A stretch of DNA of 64,000 nt, taken from assembly GCA_007115705.1 (NCBI GenBank), contig QXEO01000550.1, positions 1,672,111-1,736,110 of the forward strand, written 5' to 3'. Position 1 is the first letter of the stretch. Each line of letters begins with the position of its first letter. Below the pieces are notes generated by a model, which saw only the letters and a program-made list of their open reading frames with translations, was not told where the DNA came from and ran no database searches. The translations under genes were made by a program, and so were the position numbers. Below, piece by piece: positions 9,975 through 19,994 of the stretch. The DNA comes from Dactylis glomerata. Its lineage: Eukaryota; Streptophyta; Magnoliopsida; Poales; Poaceae.

Positions 9975-10889
9975 TCACAAAGGTGGCAGACCTGCAGGCA
10001 CCTCTTCCGGAAACACGTCGCTGAATTCCTGTAACACATTAGAAACACCAATAGATAGAGGGGTCATGTCGTTAGAAACCAAAATGTTACCCTTGTACAT
10101 AAGCACAAGAGGAACAGCTGTAGGATCCTCACGAAACTCTGTCAGATCAGATTTGGTGGCTAACATGACTAAAGAATGCGCTCCCTCACTCATACTTTTA
10201 CCACTCAGATTTGGCTTGTGGCTCTCCCTCACCGGAAGTGTAGGCTCTCGTCTATCTACTCGTTCACTCTCTTTTTCAAGATTTACTTCAATTTTTTGAC
10301 GAGATTCATTTACAATAGCTTGCGGTGTCATAGGTCTCAAGCTAACATCCTTGCCACGCCAATGTAACTGATATGTGTTGGCTTTCCCATTGTGATGGAC
10401 ATCACGATCATATTGCCATGGGCGGCCCAATAACAAATGACATACTGTCATAGGAACCACATCACACTCGACGGTGTCTTTGTATGGTCCAATCTGAAAC
10501 TCAATACGCACCATGTGGCTGATCTTCATCTCTCCGCTATCACTGAGCCACTGAATAAAATATGGATTGGGGTGCGGGATATATTTGAGCTTCAGTTTTG
10601 TACAGAGCTCTTTACTAGCCAAATTGCGACAACTCCCACCATCAATAATAACCTTGCACGCCTTGCCAGGACCAACAACAGCTTTTGTTTGAAACAAATT
10701 ACACCGCTGTTCCGCAGAATCTGGGCTCACACTCAGCACCTTAGGCGAACAAACAATGGTAGGCAGTGATGATGCATCACCATAGAGCATATCATCATCC
10801 TCCTCATCCGAATTTGGATCAGCATCATCACCTGTCTCATACTCTTCAGTTTCCTCATTGATCAACATAACCTTTTTATTGGGACAGTC
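9975..10889 (-). pseudogene. Element A aspartic protease region
   Basis: This segment follows the zinc knuckle and would cut the polyprotein. It has an acidic stretch (DDADPNSDEEDDD) and then the active-site motif IIDGGSCRNLAS, with DGG in place of the usual D-T/S-G, and the flap-distal LLLGRPWQ. It is in the same frame as gag and pol but is bounded by two TGA codons (10890-10892 and 9975-9977). Both sit where sister copies or motif context predict arginine, consistent with CGA to TGA change. Confidence 0.8.
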
Positions 10890-11166
10890 TCACCGGAAGT
10901 GACCCTTGCCACCACATGTATGACAGTTCATATCCCTATTTCTTGCGGTAGAGTTGGAGGAACCAGTACCACTTGCAGCAGGTTGTGATGTTCTCTTGGC
11001 ATTGGAAATAACTGAATCAGGTTTTGAGGAAGCATTACCACGGAAACCAGAAGTACCACTAGAGGTAGGCACACTAGGGTCTGTCCGTGGGGAAAAACGA
11101 CCTCTAATTGCTGTAGAGCGAGGTCCAAATTTAGCATCTTCAGCCAATGTCAATTCTGCCTCACGT
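10890..11166 (-). pseudogene. gag: Element A gag, C-terminal part with zinc knuckle
   Basis: The frame continues exactly from the N-terminal gag piece (15160-16154) once element D and one target-duplication copy are removed. It ends in a CCHC knuckle, CHTCGGKGHFR, which is interrupted just before its last cysteine by TGA at 10890-10892. The region before it is Ser/Thr/Pro-rich. Nucleocapsid binding of element RNA is the expected role from the family. Confidence 0.8.
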
Positions 11167-11790
11167 TGATAAGGGGGGCATAGCTACTACTCCTACTATT
11201 TTACCACCTCCTTATGTTCTGAAGCTTGGACAATTCTGCTTTGAAGTGCCTCCACAAGATGATGTGAAGCCCAACTTTCGTACACCTCCAATGGAGTTTC
11301 ATGTTCGCCGAGGCGCTGCAGCGAAGGATATTTAGTTGTTCTATTTTAATTAAGTTCGTGTCATGTTTTTATTTCAGTTCGGTTTTATTTGTGTGTGATG
11401 GTTTTGGGCCTGTCCAAAATCAAGTGTGTTTTGGCCATTTGGGCTTTTAGTTTGGTTTGGGGCCTAGCCCAGCCAAGGTAGCGTTGAGATTCACCCATAT
11501 AGGGTTATGGCAGCCGCCATTGTATCGATCAGACTTGTATTTTCGAGCTAAGAGAGAGACCAGAAAAGTCCCAATGTTTGGGGGCGCATATCGGTGTGTT
11601 TGATTGCTGATCTTCGAGATCTGATGTTATGCCATGCGTGGGAATTGATTCCGGTCAGTTTCATCGCGAGGAATTGAAGAGAGATTAGTTTGATCTATTT
11701 CAGATTGAGTTCTCTTTTGTATCTTGCTGTTTGTTTGATTGCCGTGAAAGATTGGGCCAAACCCCCTTCGGATCACGCTGATCCGTATCA
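11167..11790 (+). repeat. 5' LTR of element D
   Basis: Starts TGATAAGGGGGGCATAGC and ends GATCCGTATCA, followed at 11794 by the primer site. It carries a copy of the 3' end of the ORF (ending KDI, stop near 11335) as a by-product of the ORF overlapping the 3' LTR. Confidence 0.9.
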
Positions 11791-12701
11791 TCTTGGTATC
11801 AGATTCGTCGGGTTTCTCACGGCGGTTCTTGCTGAGATTTATCTGCTGAAGTTTGCTCTGCTGTTGGAGGATTAGAAGACCTGATTCGTTTCAGATTGGA
11901 TCGTGTTCCGGTGATTCGTCGTTGGAACTTCCGTCGTTCATGCTGAGGTTGAAGATCTGCTGGTTTTTATTCACAGATTGAAGATCAACAAGTTATCTGC
12001 TGAGGTTTCTCACGATCGGATCCACCCAGGGTGCTTCGCTCGATCTCCTAGGGAGGCCACCGATCCTGCAGTACAAAAAGATCTCCAGCGTTAGCTCAGA
12101 TCCGATTGTGGACACCGATCGAGGCAGTCTGCACAGCGAGCCGATCGAGCTGAATCAAAAAAAAAAACACAAGACAGCGCTCGCCCCGCGTGCCACAGCG
12201 ATCCGCTCGCCCAGGCGCAGAGAGCGTCTGGGGTAGGGCGTCGCTCCCCAGCGCCCCGCTCTCGCTCGCCCGCGAGTCCCCAGCGCCAGCCTCGCTCACG
12301 CCCCTACTGGGCCGGCCCATCCTCGCTCGCCACCAAGTTGCCAGCCATCCTCGCTCGCCCACGCGCCTCGCCACGCGCCTCGCTCGCCCACGCACCTCGC
12401 CACGCGCCTCGCTCGCCCACGCGCCCTGGCACGCTCGCCCACGCACCCTGGCACGCTCGCCCCGGCCGACTCGAGGGACAGCGCCCGCGAGTCCAGCTCG
12501 CCCACGATCGCCCTCGCCCATGCTCGTTTTTCCCCCGCTCGCCCCAGGACGGAGCACGTCTGGGGTCAGGCGTCGGTTGTATCTCCTCAGGAGTTTTGCT
12601 GTTTTCTCTTTCACTCGTACCTGCTGGGATTGCTTCGTTGCCAGATCTGAAACACAAAGGTTTCACACAAAAAGGAACATGGAGACAAATCGCTTGCTAC
12701 C
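11791..12701 (+). mobile_element. Element D leader with primer site and a GC-rich tandem repeat
   Basis: The initiator-Met primer site is at 11794-11803. Between about 12335 and 12455 there are degenerate tandem copies of CCTCGCTCGCCCACGCG and CGCCACGCG words. No coding is supported: the long frames here on both strands are compositional. Confidence 0.7.
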
Positions 12702-14699
12702 ATGGTGAACTCTATTGAGGGAGATAATTCTGTTGCTAATGGAGAGAAGGAAGAGGAGCTTGTACCGCCTGTTTTTGCTGCTGATCTAGCTCCTAATGTT
12801 CGGGCTGGTTTTGATAGTACCTGCGATTTTATTATGCGGAGTCATGCCGCATTGACATCTCAAATTGCACAGCTAGCTACCCGGATTGACGCAATGGGCG
12901 ATGCTACTGCCCGTGCACCCGTGCAGCCTCCTCTTGCTGCACAACCTCGCGACGTGGTTCCACGCCGCCCTGCTGAATATCATGATCATCGACCTGTGGC
13001 ACCCGCTTATGAAGGAGATCTTGCCGATGACGCTGATTATGCACCACAACAACGACAGTTTGCTGCTCGTCCTGCAGGTGCTCATCGTGTACAGCCACAT
13101 GATCGTGACCGTATTGGCCATGCTGGTCGTGTTCCACTTGATGATGGTGGTCTTGGACGCATCAAATTGTCCATACCTCCTTTTTCCGGTGACCGCGGAC
13201 CTGATGATTATTTGGAGTGGGAGATGCGCATGGATCAGATTTTTGCTACTCATTATTACACCGAGGCGAAGAGACTTCAACTTGCTGCTGTTGAATTCAC
13301 CGGTTATGTGCTGATTTGGTGGAATCAAATTCTGCGTATGCGTACTCGCCCAACATCATGGACCGGTATGAAAGATCTTATGCGACATCGCTTTGTTCCT
13401 GAACACTACAAGAGAGATATGTATAATAAGTTGCAGCAGCTCACTCAAGGTACTAAATCTGTGGATGAGTATTATAAAGAGATGGAGTTGTTGATGATAC
13501 GTACAGGGACAAGGGAGGATACAGAGGCCACGATGTCTCGGTTTTTGAATGGACTGAATTTTGAGGTGCGTGATCGTGTGGAGATGGTTTACTATCATGA
13601 TCTTCAGGATCTTGTGCACCAAGCTGAGCGTGCGGAGCAACAAATCAAACGACGCCAAGCTGCCACACCTACAAAATCATGGCCTCGTTCTCATACCGAG
13701 GCTGCTGGTCCTAGTGTTCAGACGACCCCTTCTACACGCTCTAATAGTGTTTCTCATAGCGTGGCACCCAAATCTGGGGTGTCTAAAACTGCATCTGCGC
13801 AGTCCACCGCAAACATCGAGTGTTTTACTTGTGGAGGACGAGGACACATGAAGCGTGATTGCCCTAATAGAAAAAGGGTGATGCTCACACATGATGGCTA
13901 TGTTTCTGCTAGTGATGATGAGAAAGCTGATGCGTCATCAAGTGAGGAATCTGAGGAAAATTCTGAAGTGATCGTGGATGGGTATGAACTTGCTGCAAAT
14001 TTAAAAAATCTAATGGTGCAACGCGTACCAGAAGATCGCATTCACGACCAAGGGCAGCGCTGGAATATATTTCAGACCCAATGCATCGTCAAGGACACCA
14101 CTTGCAAACTGATTATTGATGGTGGCAGCTACACAAATATTGTTAGCAAGAGTTTGGTGGATTCTCTATCATTGCCTACATGGAAGCACCCGCAGCCACA
14201 TTGTGTTGAGTGGTTGTATAATTCAGGGAAGCTGAAGGTCACACATAAGGTGCGCCTGAAATTTTCAGTAGGTAATTATGAGGACACAGTGGTCTGTGAT
14301 GTTTTGCCTATGGATGCATGTCATGTGCTGCTAGGAAGACAATGGCAATTTGATAGGCGTTCCACTCATGAAGGCAGGTCCAATGTTTATTCCTTGTGGC
14401 ATAAGGGGAAGCGTCATGTGTTGCAGCCTATGCTCGATAAGGATATCAAAGTGGACGTGCTTGCTGCTCAGAAAAAGGTCCAACACGTTCAGGCGAAACC
14501 GAGGACGGTTTCCTTTCAAGTTGGGGGGGATGATAAGGGGGGCATAGCTACTACTCCTACTATTTTACCACCTCCTTATGTTCTGAAGCTTGGACAATTC
14601 TGCTTTGAAGTGCCTCCACAAGATGATGTGAAGCCCAACTTTCGTACACCTCCAATGGAGTTTCATGTTCGCCGAGGCGCTGCAGCGAAGGATATTTAG
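12702..14699 (+). CDS. gag: Gag-protease polyprotein of element D (665 aa)
   Basis: Intact frame from ATG 12702 to TAG in the 3' LTR. A retrotransposon gag domain lies at about residues 150-320 (LSIPPFSGDRGPDDYLEWE, WWNQI, FVPEHYKRD, SVDEYYKEMELL). A CCHC knuckle CFTCGGRGHMKRDC lies at about 374-387. A pepsin-like protease has its active-site aspartate near residue 473 in LIIDGGSYTN (DGG, not D-T/S-G), followed by HVLLGRQWQ. The frame passes the polypurine tract (QVGGDD) and the last 55 residues are encoded by the LTR. It would form particles and package D RNA, but cannot replicate it. The gag resembles those of A and C, so CRM-type helpers are plausible. Start choice: the first ATG in frame after the primer-site leader. 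Confidence 0.9.
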   Translation: MVNSIEGDNSVANGEKEEELVPPVFAADLAPNVRAGFDSTCDFIMRSHAALTSQIAQLATRIDAMGDATARAPVQPPLAAQPRDVVPRRPAEYHDHRPVAPAYEGDLADDADYAPQQRQFAARPAGAHRVQPHDRDRIGHAGRVPLDDGGLGRIKLSIPPFSGDRGPDDYLEWEMRMDQIFATHYYTEAKRLQLAAVEFTGYVLIWWNQILRMRTRPTSWTGMKDLMRHRFVPEHYKRDMYNKLQQLTQGTKSVDEYYKEMELLMIRTGTREDTEATMSRFLNGLNFEVRDRVEMVYYHDLQDLVHQAERAEQQIKRRQAATPTKSWPRSHTEAAGPSVQTTPSTRSNSVSHSVAPKSGVSKTASAQSTANIECFTCGGRGHMKRDCPNRKRVMLTHDGYVSASDDEKADASSSEESEENSEVIVDGYELAANLKNLMVQRVPEDRIHDQGQRWNIFQTQCIVKDTTCKLIIDGGSYTNIVSKSLVDSLSLPTWKHPQPHCVEWLYNSGKLKVTHKVRLKFSVGNYEDTVVCDVLPMDACHVLLGRQWQFDRRSTHEGRSNVYSLWHKGKRHVLQPMLDKDIKVDVLAAQKKVQHVQAKPRTVSFQVGGDDKGGIATTPTILPPPYVLKLGQFCFEVPPQDDVKPNFRTPPMEFHVRRGAAAKDI

Positions 14700-15154
14700 T
14701 TGTTCTATTTTAATTAAGTTCGCGTCATGTTTTTATTTCAGTTTGGTTTTATTTGTGTGTGATGGTTTTGGGCCTGTCCAAAATCAAGTGTGTTTTGGCC
14801 ATTTGGGCTTTTAGTTTGGTTTGGGGCCTAGCCCAGCCAAGGTAGCGTTGAGAGTCACCCATATAGGGTTATGGCAGCCGCCATTGTATCGATCAGACTT
14901 GTATTTTCGAGCTAAGAGAGAGACCAGAAAAGTCCCAATGTTTGGGGGCGCATATCGGTGTGTTTGATTGCTGATCTTCGAGATCTGATGTTATGCCATG
15001 CGTGGGAATTGATTCCGGTCAGTTTCATCGCGAGGAATTGAAGAGAGATTAGTTTGATCTATTTCAGATTGAGTTCTCTTTTGTATCTTGCTGTTTGTTT
15101 GATCGCCGTGAAAGATTGGGCCAAACCCCCTTCGGATCACGCTGATCCGTATCA
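14531..15154 (+). repeat. 3' LTR of element D
   Basis: Same length as the 5' LTR, with four substitutions seen. It is preceded by GGGGGGGA (14523-14530) and followed by target duplication CATGT. Confidence 0.9.
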
Positions 15155-16154
15155 CATGTGCTTGATGAAGCAAATCTGTCATATCAAAGTATTGGTGATG
15201 CCGAACAATGCGTCGAATGTTGTAAGTTAAACCAGCAAGAAAACACTGCATTGTTTGTTCCTCTGGTTCACGCACCCTAGCACGCTGCATAATCAACTCC
15301 ATCTCCTGATGATAGTCATTAACAGACTTAAGGCCTTGCTTCAAATTCGTCAATCTATCATAGAGAGAACGAATATAATTGCGGGGAACAAAACGAGCAC
15401 GCATCGCTTCTTTCATGCCCCTCCATGTAGTAATAGGTAGCTCTTGAGCTTCAAGCCTGGACTGAACAATATTATCCCACCAAAGCAATGCATATCCATC
15501 AAATTCCGAAGAGGCAAGCTTTATTTTTCTATCCTCGGTGTACTCATGCATGCGCCATAGTTTTTCCACCTTCAACTCCCAATTGAGGTACTCTTCCACA
15601 TCAGTAGAACCAACAAACTTGGGTACAGTGAACTTTGGTTTGCCCAGCCCATCATCATCACGGTTGGCTGGGTGGCCAAAATCATCATCAAAGCGACGAC
15701 GTGCGCCGATAGGAGCAAAACCACGACCAGGCGGAATACCAGCACCTCGGCCTCCATTCCCACGACCACCGTGACCACCAAGAAGCAATCCATCACGACG
15801 ACCAGCAGCAGCATTAGCGTCATCATGTGCGTGATTGTCATCGTGGACACTCGCAGCAGCCTCATGCTCAAGTGGTTGCTGGTGAGGTGGACAATCAAAC
15901 GAAGCTTGCAAGGTATGCACAGCTTGTGTCAAATCTGCAATAGAACGCTGAATTGTGGTCACAGTTTCTTGTGTCGCAGTGGCGATATCATGTGTTGCAT
16001 TCAGCTTATTGTCAACAGCAAGCACATCGTCATGTAAACTATCACAAACAGCACTGAACCTCTTCGACAAAGTATCACGAAGAGCTTCGTATTCATTCCA
16101 ACGCACGACCTCATTTGGATCCTTTTTTTGCTGCACAGCATCAGACTCAGACAT
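15155..16154 (-). pseudogene. gag: Element A gag, N-terminal part
   Basis: Starts at ATG 16154 on the minus strand, after a ~1.15-kb leader. It shows an N-terminal helical stretch (about residues 10-95), a Gly/Asp-rich linker, and the gag core (FTVPKFVGSTDVEEYLNWE, WWDNIVQ, FVPRNYIRSLYDRL, SVNDYHQEMELIM). It is cut by element D after LLHQA, 332 codons in, and its frame resumes at 11165. The expected role is assembly of the particle around element RNA. Confidence 0.85.
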
Positions 16155-17314
16155 GATTAGTAGGTTAGTGCAAACAAAAATAGGTGTATGGTGGAACTCT
16201 CACAACTCACTCGAAACTGAGAGAAACGAGGCATCTTACCGTTCCAAAGTGAATAGAAGAGCTTTCCAACTTGTATAGGCAAAAACGTGCACGGATGTGA
16301 TGTAACGAATACCGAGGGAAAGACTATCACACGACAACCAGGGTATATGGTGGGGCTTGGTATGGATACCTAACTACACCAAAGTACAAGTCCTAGTGCT
16401 GATCGTATGACAAGAACCCACGGAAACGCACACGGTGGAGATAAATGGGGCAATGCAACTCTGAAAATGAGCTCAAAAAGTTGAGGTATGTCGGAAGAAC
16501 GCTCGGTGTTGCAAAGCACAAGAGAGACGCTAGCAATGGCTCAACGAAAACGGGCACAAGATTGCGGAACAGGGCAGCCCGTAGAGCACTAAGCACGCTA
16601 GTCTCGTAGGATGGTTCTAGACACCAAGAAAGGTTTACTAAAGGCTGACAAAGAAAAATGACAATATGTGGACTCAGAAAAGAGAAATAGCAAAGAGGAA
16701 AAGGAATTTTTTTTTTGAAATAAGCTCACGCCCGAGCTTAGACCCAGTCTGAGGTCCAGCGCCAAGAATCAAGGCTAGCGATCCAATTTTTTTTTTTTGG
16801 ATCAGATTTGCCTAAATGGGCTTAGGCCTGCTGGCTAGCGCTGAGAACACACGATCGGGGATCAATCTGGCCGAGCGAGCGAAGCGCTCGAGCGCCTGCC
16901 AAGCTCGCGCCTGACCACAGAACGAATCTGAGGTCAGGCGAGCGGCGCTTCTTCTATTTTTTTTTTACTGCAATTCCGATCGGATCTGATTGCTAGATCG
17001 AGGACTTCTCGTTAAGAACAACGTGTACAGCCGCCGGCTTATGGAGATCAAAACAGGGATCAAACGAAGACGAAATCCGCGATGAAGATACAGAAAAGAA
17101 CGAGGGTCCTAGACTCCTACAGATTGGATGAAAAGATACGCGAAAAGATGATCAGCGACTAAAACCAGTAACTCGATGCAATCTGGGCTATGGCAAAACT
17201 AAGAACCCTAATTTTTTTTGTAGGCTTTTTCTGGATAGGACAAAAACAAAAACGAATTTACGGGGATGAATTTGTGGATGCTCACCGAGTAAACGCTGGA
17301 ATCTGATACCAAGA
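16155..17314 (-). mobile_element. Element A leader with primer site
   Basis: Untranslated leader between gag and the 5' LTR. TGGTATCAGA (minus strand, 17302-17311) is the initiator-Met tRNA primer site, three bases from the LTR. It holds short poly-T runs and a GC-rich patch near 16860-16950 resembling the D leader in composition. No gene was seen. Confidence 0.75.
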
Positions 17315-18103
17315 TGATAAGGGGTTGCCCGATCTTCTCAGTGAGCCGATGTAGATGGATGATAACTTGGTAGATAATCTGTGAGACACACACGAACTCT
17401 CCGGCTGTTCCCCCGTTGCCAATGCAACAGATCTTCAACCCTATGGATATTCGAGACACCACACACCTGCGCACGTAGCCGCCGACCACAAAGGGGGTAA
17501 TCTAAACGTAGTCTAAACGACACAAGGGGGCACCCCAGGGGTACTTAAAGGGGTTGGGGCGACCTGGGCAAAGACCTGGCCCAAAACCAGTCTGTTTAGG
17601 GCCCAAACGGACTCGGTTTGACTCAAACTGGTACATACCGACCCATACATGGGTTCGGCCTATTTTGGCACGCAGGCCATGAGTGTGGCGCGCCTTAGAC
17701 TCGTAGACATCGCGTCGAAGGCTGTCCTAGCGCGCCATCTCGTGCTCTCTCTCATGTAGACTTGATGTTCTGGTGATCTCCGGGTGCGCCTGCCTCCCTC
17801 TCCTCCCTCGCGCACTTGATCTTCAAGTCTTGCTCATCTCGCTGCGACGCGTCTCCTCCTCGTGCAATGCTTGTGTTATCAACAAACCTAATCATACATA
17901 GATGCATAGACTTAGGTAGTATAAAGCTCTCATTAAATAAAACATCAGGTTCAATTAAGAGTGAGTTCACCTGTTGTTCCAATAGCTTTGCACGTGCTCT
18001 TGTAATTGGTCCAATCCTAATCTCGTTGGACTTCTTCGCAGCAACATCTTCATCATCAATAGGAGCAGGAGATAATGGTGGTGTAATAGGGATGTCCTCA
18101 TCA
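17315..18103 (-). repeat. 5' LTR of element A (789 bp, internally deleted)
   Basis: Same ends as the 3' LTR (TGATAAGG ... CCTCATCA) but about 169 bp shorter. The deletion joins GCCGACCAC (near 17490) to GGGGTAATC. The right end is followed by the second AAGAG. It carries an unused copy of the pol tail frame without the polypurine-tract frameshift problem. Confidence 0.85.
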
Positions 18104-18108
18104 AAGAG

Positions 18109-18648
18109 ACTCCATGAGTAGAATTCCTTGTGAGAGATTGACTTGCAAGGGATAGAATTCCAAGAGGGGAAGAGACCAATCAATTGGATAGAATTACACA
18201 CTCTTGTATGCAAGAGATCCAAATCAAGGTAGAATTCCCCAAATAGAAGAGATCCCAAACAAAGAGGGTGATTTCTAGATGTAGATCTAGTTGGGTTCCC
18301 ACAAGGGAGAAGGCATCATGCCAATTCTTATCTTAATTCATCTCTATCTCAACTCTAGGGGAGGGGGAGCCATATATATAGGCAGCCACAAGCTAGGGGT
18401 AGTTTGGTCACTAGGGAAATAGATAACATAGGTGGCTTCATGGCCAAGACATAGGTGACTCGAGCAGGCCGGCTATAGCCGGGGTTAGGGCCGGCTTTAG
18501 CCGGGGTAGGACCGGCTTTAGCCGGTCCAGCTTCAACTGCCGCCTCTTCTTACGGCGTTTCCAAGCTTCTTTCCGGTGATTCTTCTTCTTCCTTCTCTTC
18601 CACGCCTCGATGATGTCAGACTTGATTGTTGACGCACATGATGTTGCT
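18109..18648 (-). repeat. Family B LTR 2, right piece, end-truncated
   Basis: Resumes the LTR cut at 6450 and follows the other B LTRs until GATGTTGC. It then departs from them about 35 bp short of the expected CCCCACATCA terminus. The terminal TG/CA and polypurine tract on this side are therefore missing, which marks a rearrangement and not a clean insertion. Confidence 0.8.
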
Positions 18649-19610
18649 AGAGGTATGGTCCGTGGCTCGCAAGTACGCTTTCAATCCACCGAAAGTACGT
18701 TTTCATCCCACCTTAGCCCGAAACGTTTTCTTTCTCCTGCCATCGTCCGTAAAAAATACCGTATCGAACACATGCTCTTTCCTGTAGATCCCAGTAACCG
18801 GCGGGATATTGGGCGGAGCTTGGCGACGCCATAGCTGGCGGAGATCGGTCGGAGGGAGGCGGGATTCGCTCCCAGATGTCACCGACCTCGCATCCTCCCT
18901 CTACTCCTGTAAGGAGTACAAACATGCAGAAGAACAAGCCTATCCATGGGCGGCATCCACCAAGAAAAAGTTCAGGAGACCGTCACTGACCAGAGGTAAA
19001 ATCAAAGAGCATGGTCGCTGGGCAGAGGTAAACTGAAGAGCATCGGGCAAATGGGGGAGAAGATCGATCGATCTGAACCCTCTCGCCTTGTATCTCGCCC
19101 TTATCCTACCATTGACTTACTGGCGGAATCATCGCCTTCAGCTCGACGCCGCCCTCCCAACTAGAATCGAATCCAGCTTGTTGCGCTTTGAGTCTTGAAT
19201 CGATTAAAATCTCCAGCTGACAATGGCCGGGGGGGTTGGGTTTCGATGGAGCTGAAGGCCAGGGAGGAGCTTGGCTGCTTGGACCGCGAGCCGCCGGCGG
19301 GCGCTCCTCCGCCTCACCCCCACAGTATACCCTCGCCCCGCAAGTGCTGGGCGATGACGACCACAATTGTTGATGACTGTAATAATGTGCGTGTATTACG
19401 ACTGGCTTTGAAGTACCGTTTTGCTGTAAACCGATTGTTGTGCGTATACCTCAAAAAAAAAACTGATCGTTGTGCCTATCTTTCTGATTATCAGAATTTA
19501 CTTTTCAGCCTGTCCAACGCTTGATCGTATTTATGTTTAGCTTATGTGCTCAATGTTTATTTCTGTCTAGATTACTTAACAAGAAAAATCATAGCCAAAT
19601 TTCTAGATAG

Positions 19611-19950
19611 TTTGGAGGATTATTTGGCCTTCAAGTACTGGATTTGAGTGCTAACAACTTAGATGAAGCAATCCAAAAAAAACTGGGAGTAACGCCACTG
19701 CTCAAATAGATTTAAGGCCAATTACATCATCCTTTATCTCTTCTTTGCATCACAGTACAATGAATTATTATTGTATTTCATATAGCTTCATGATAACCAG
19801 TTCCATGAAGGCGAACATGCACACTGCTTTAAAAGAAGACTATATGCATTACGGCTATAGCTGGTGTTATTTTTGTTGTTGACTACTTATCTCAGGCGTC
19901 ATTCCTGAAAGTTTTGTCTTGGCTCCTAACTGTTTTTTATGTTTTAGTGT
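19611..19950 (+). pseudogene. Leucine-rich-repeat gene remnant
   Basis: One frame reads GLFGLQVLDLSANNLDEAI then KKLG. About 200 bp later, SGVIPESF is encoded directly after a possible intron acceptor (TTATCTCAG). Both match plant extracellular leucine-rich repeats (consensus LxxLDLSxNxLxGxIPxxLG), as in receptor kinases or receptor-like proteins. Only these two short pieces are recognisable, so chance resemblance cannot be excluded. Confidence 0.4.
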
Positions 19951-19994
19951 ACCGTGTTCACTAATTGAGACTATTAGTTAAGACGGTATGAATT

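Larger units (their letters stand above)
11167..15154 (+). mobile_element. Non-autonomous gag-protease element D, nested in gag of A
   Basis: A complete small Ty3/gypsy element of 3988 bp. It has two 624-bp LTRs with four differences by hand count, target duplication CACGT (11162-11166) and CATGT (15155-15159, one transition), a primer site TGGTATCAGA at 11794-11803, and a polypurine tract at 14523-14530. It encodes gag and protease but no reverse transcriptase, RNase H or integrase. The open frame and near-identical LTRs point to a recent insertion, so a helper element must have supplied enzymes in trans. A related solo LTR is at 36264. Confidence 0.9.
6451..18103 (-). mobile_element. Complete Ty3/gypsy CRM-lineage element A (contains element D)
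   Basis: The boundaries are exact: 5-bp target duplication AAGAG at 6446-6450 and 18104-18108, LTRs at 6451-7408 and 17315-18103, polypurine tract at 7409-7421, and a primer site for initiator-Met tRNA at 17302-17311. The internal region encodes gag, protease, reverse transcriptase, RNase H and integrase in one frame on the minus strand. It is inactive as it stands: element D splits gag, two in-frame TGA codons interrupt the frame, one base is lost in the polypurine tract, and the 5' LTR has a ~169-bp deletion. Placement in the CRM lineage is from the pol sequence and the LTR-encoded tail. Confidence 0.85.

Noticed and set aside
12096..12718. Several overlapping long frames on both strands in the D leader
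   Set aside because: They lie in a GC-rich tandem repeat, are open on several frames at once and have no homologous features; compositional artefacts.
17302..17311. tRNA-like TGATACCA sequences as possible tRNA genes
   Set aside because: They are primer-binding sites beside LTRs; no cloverleaf arms are present.
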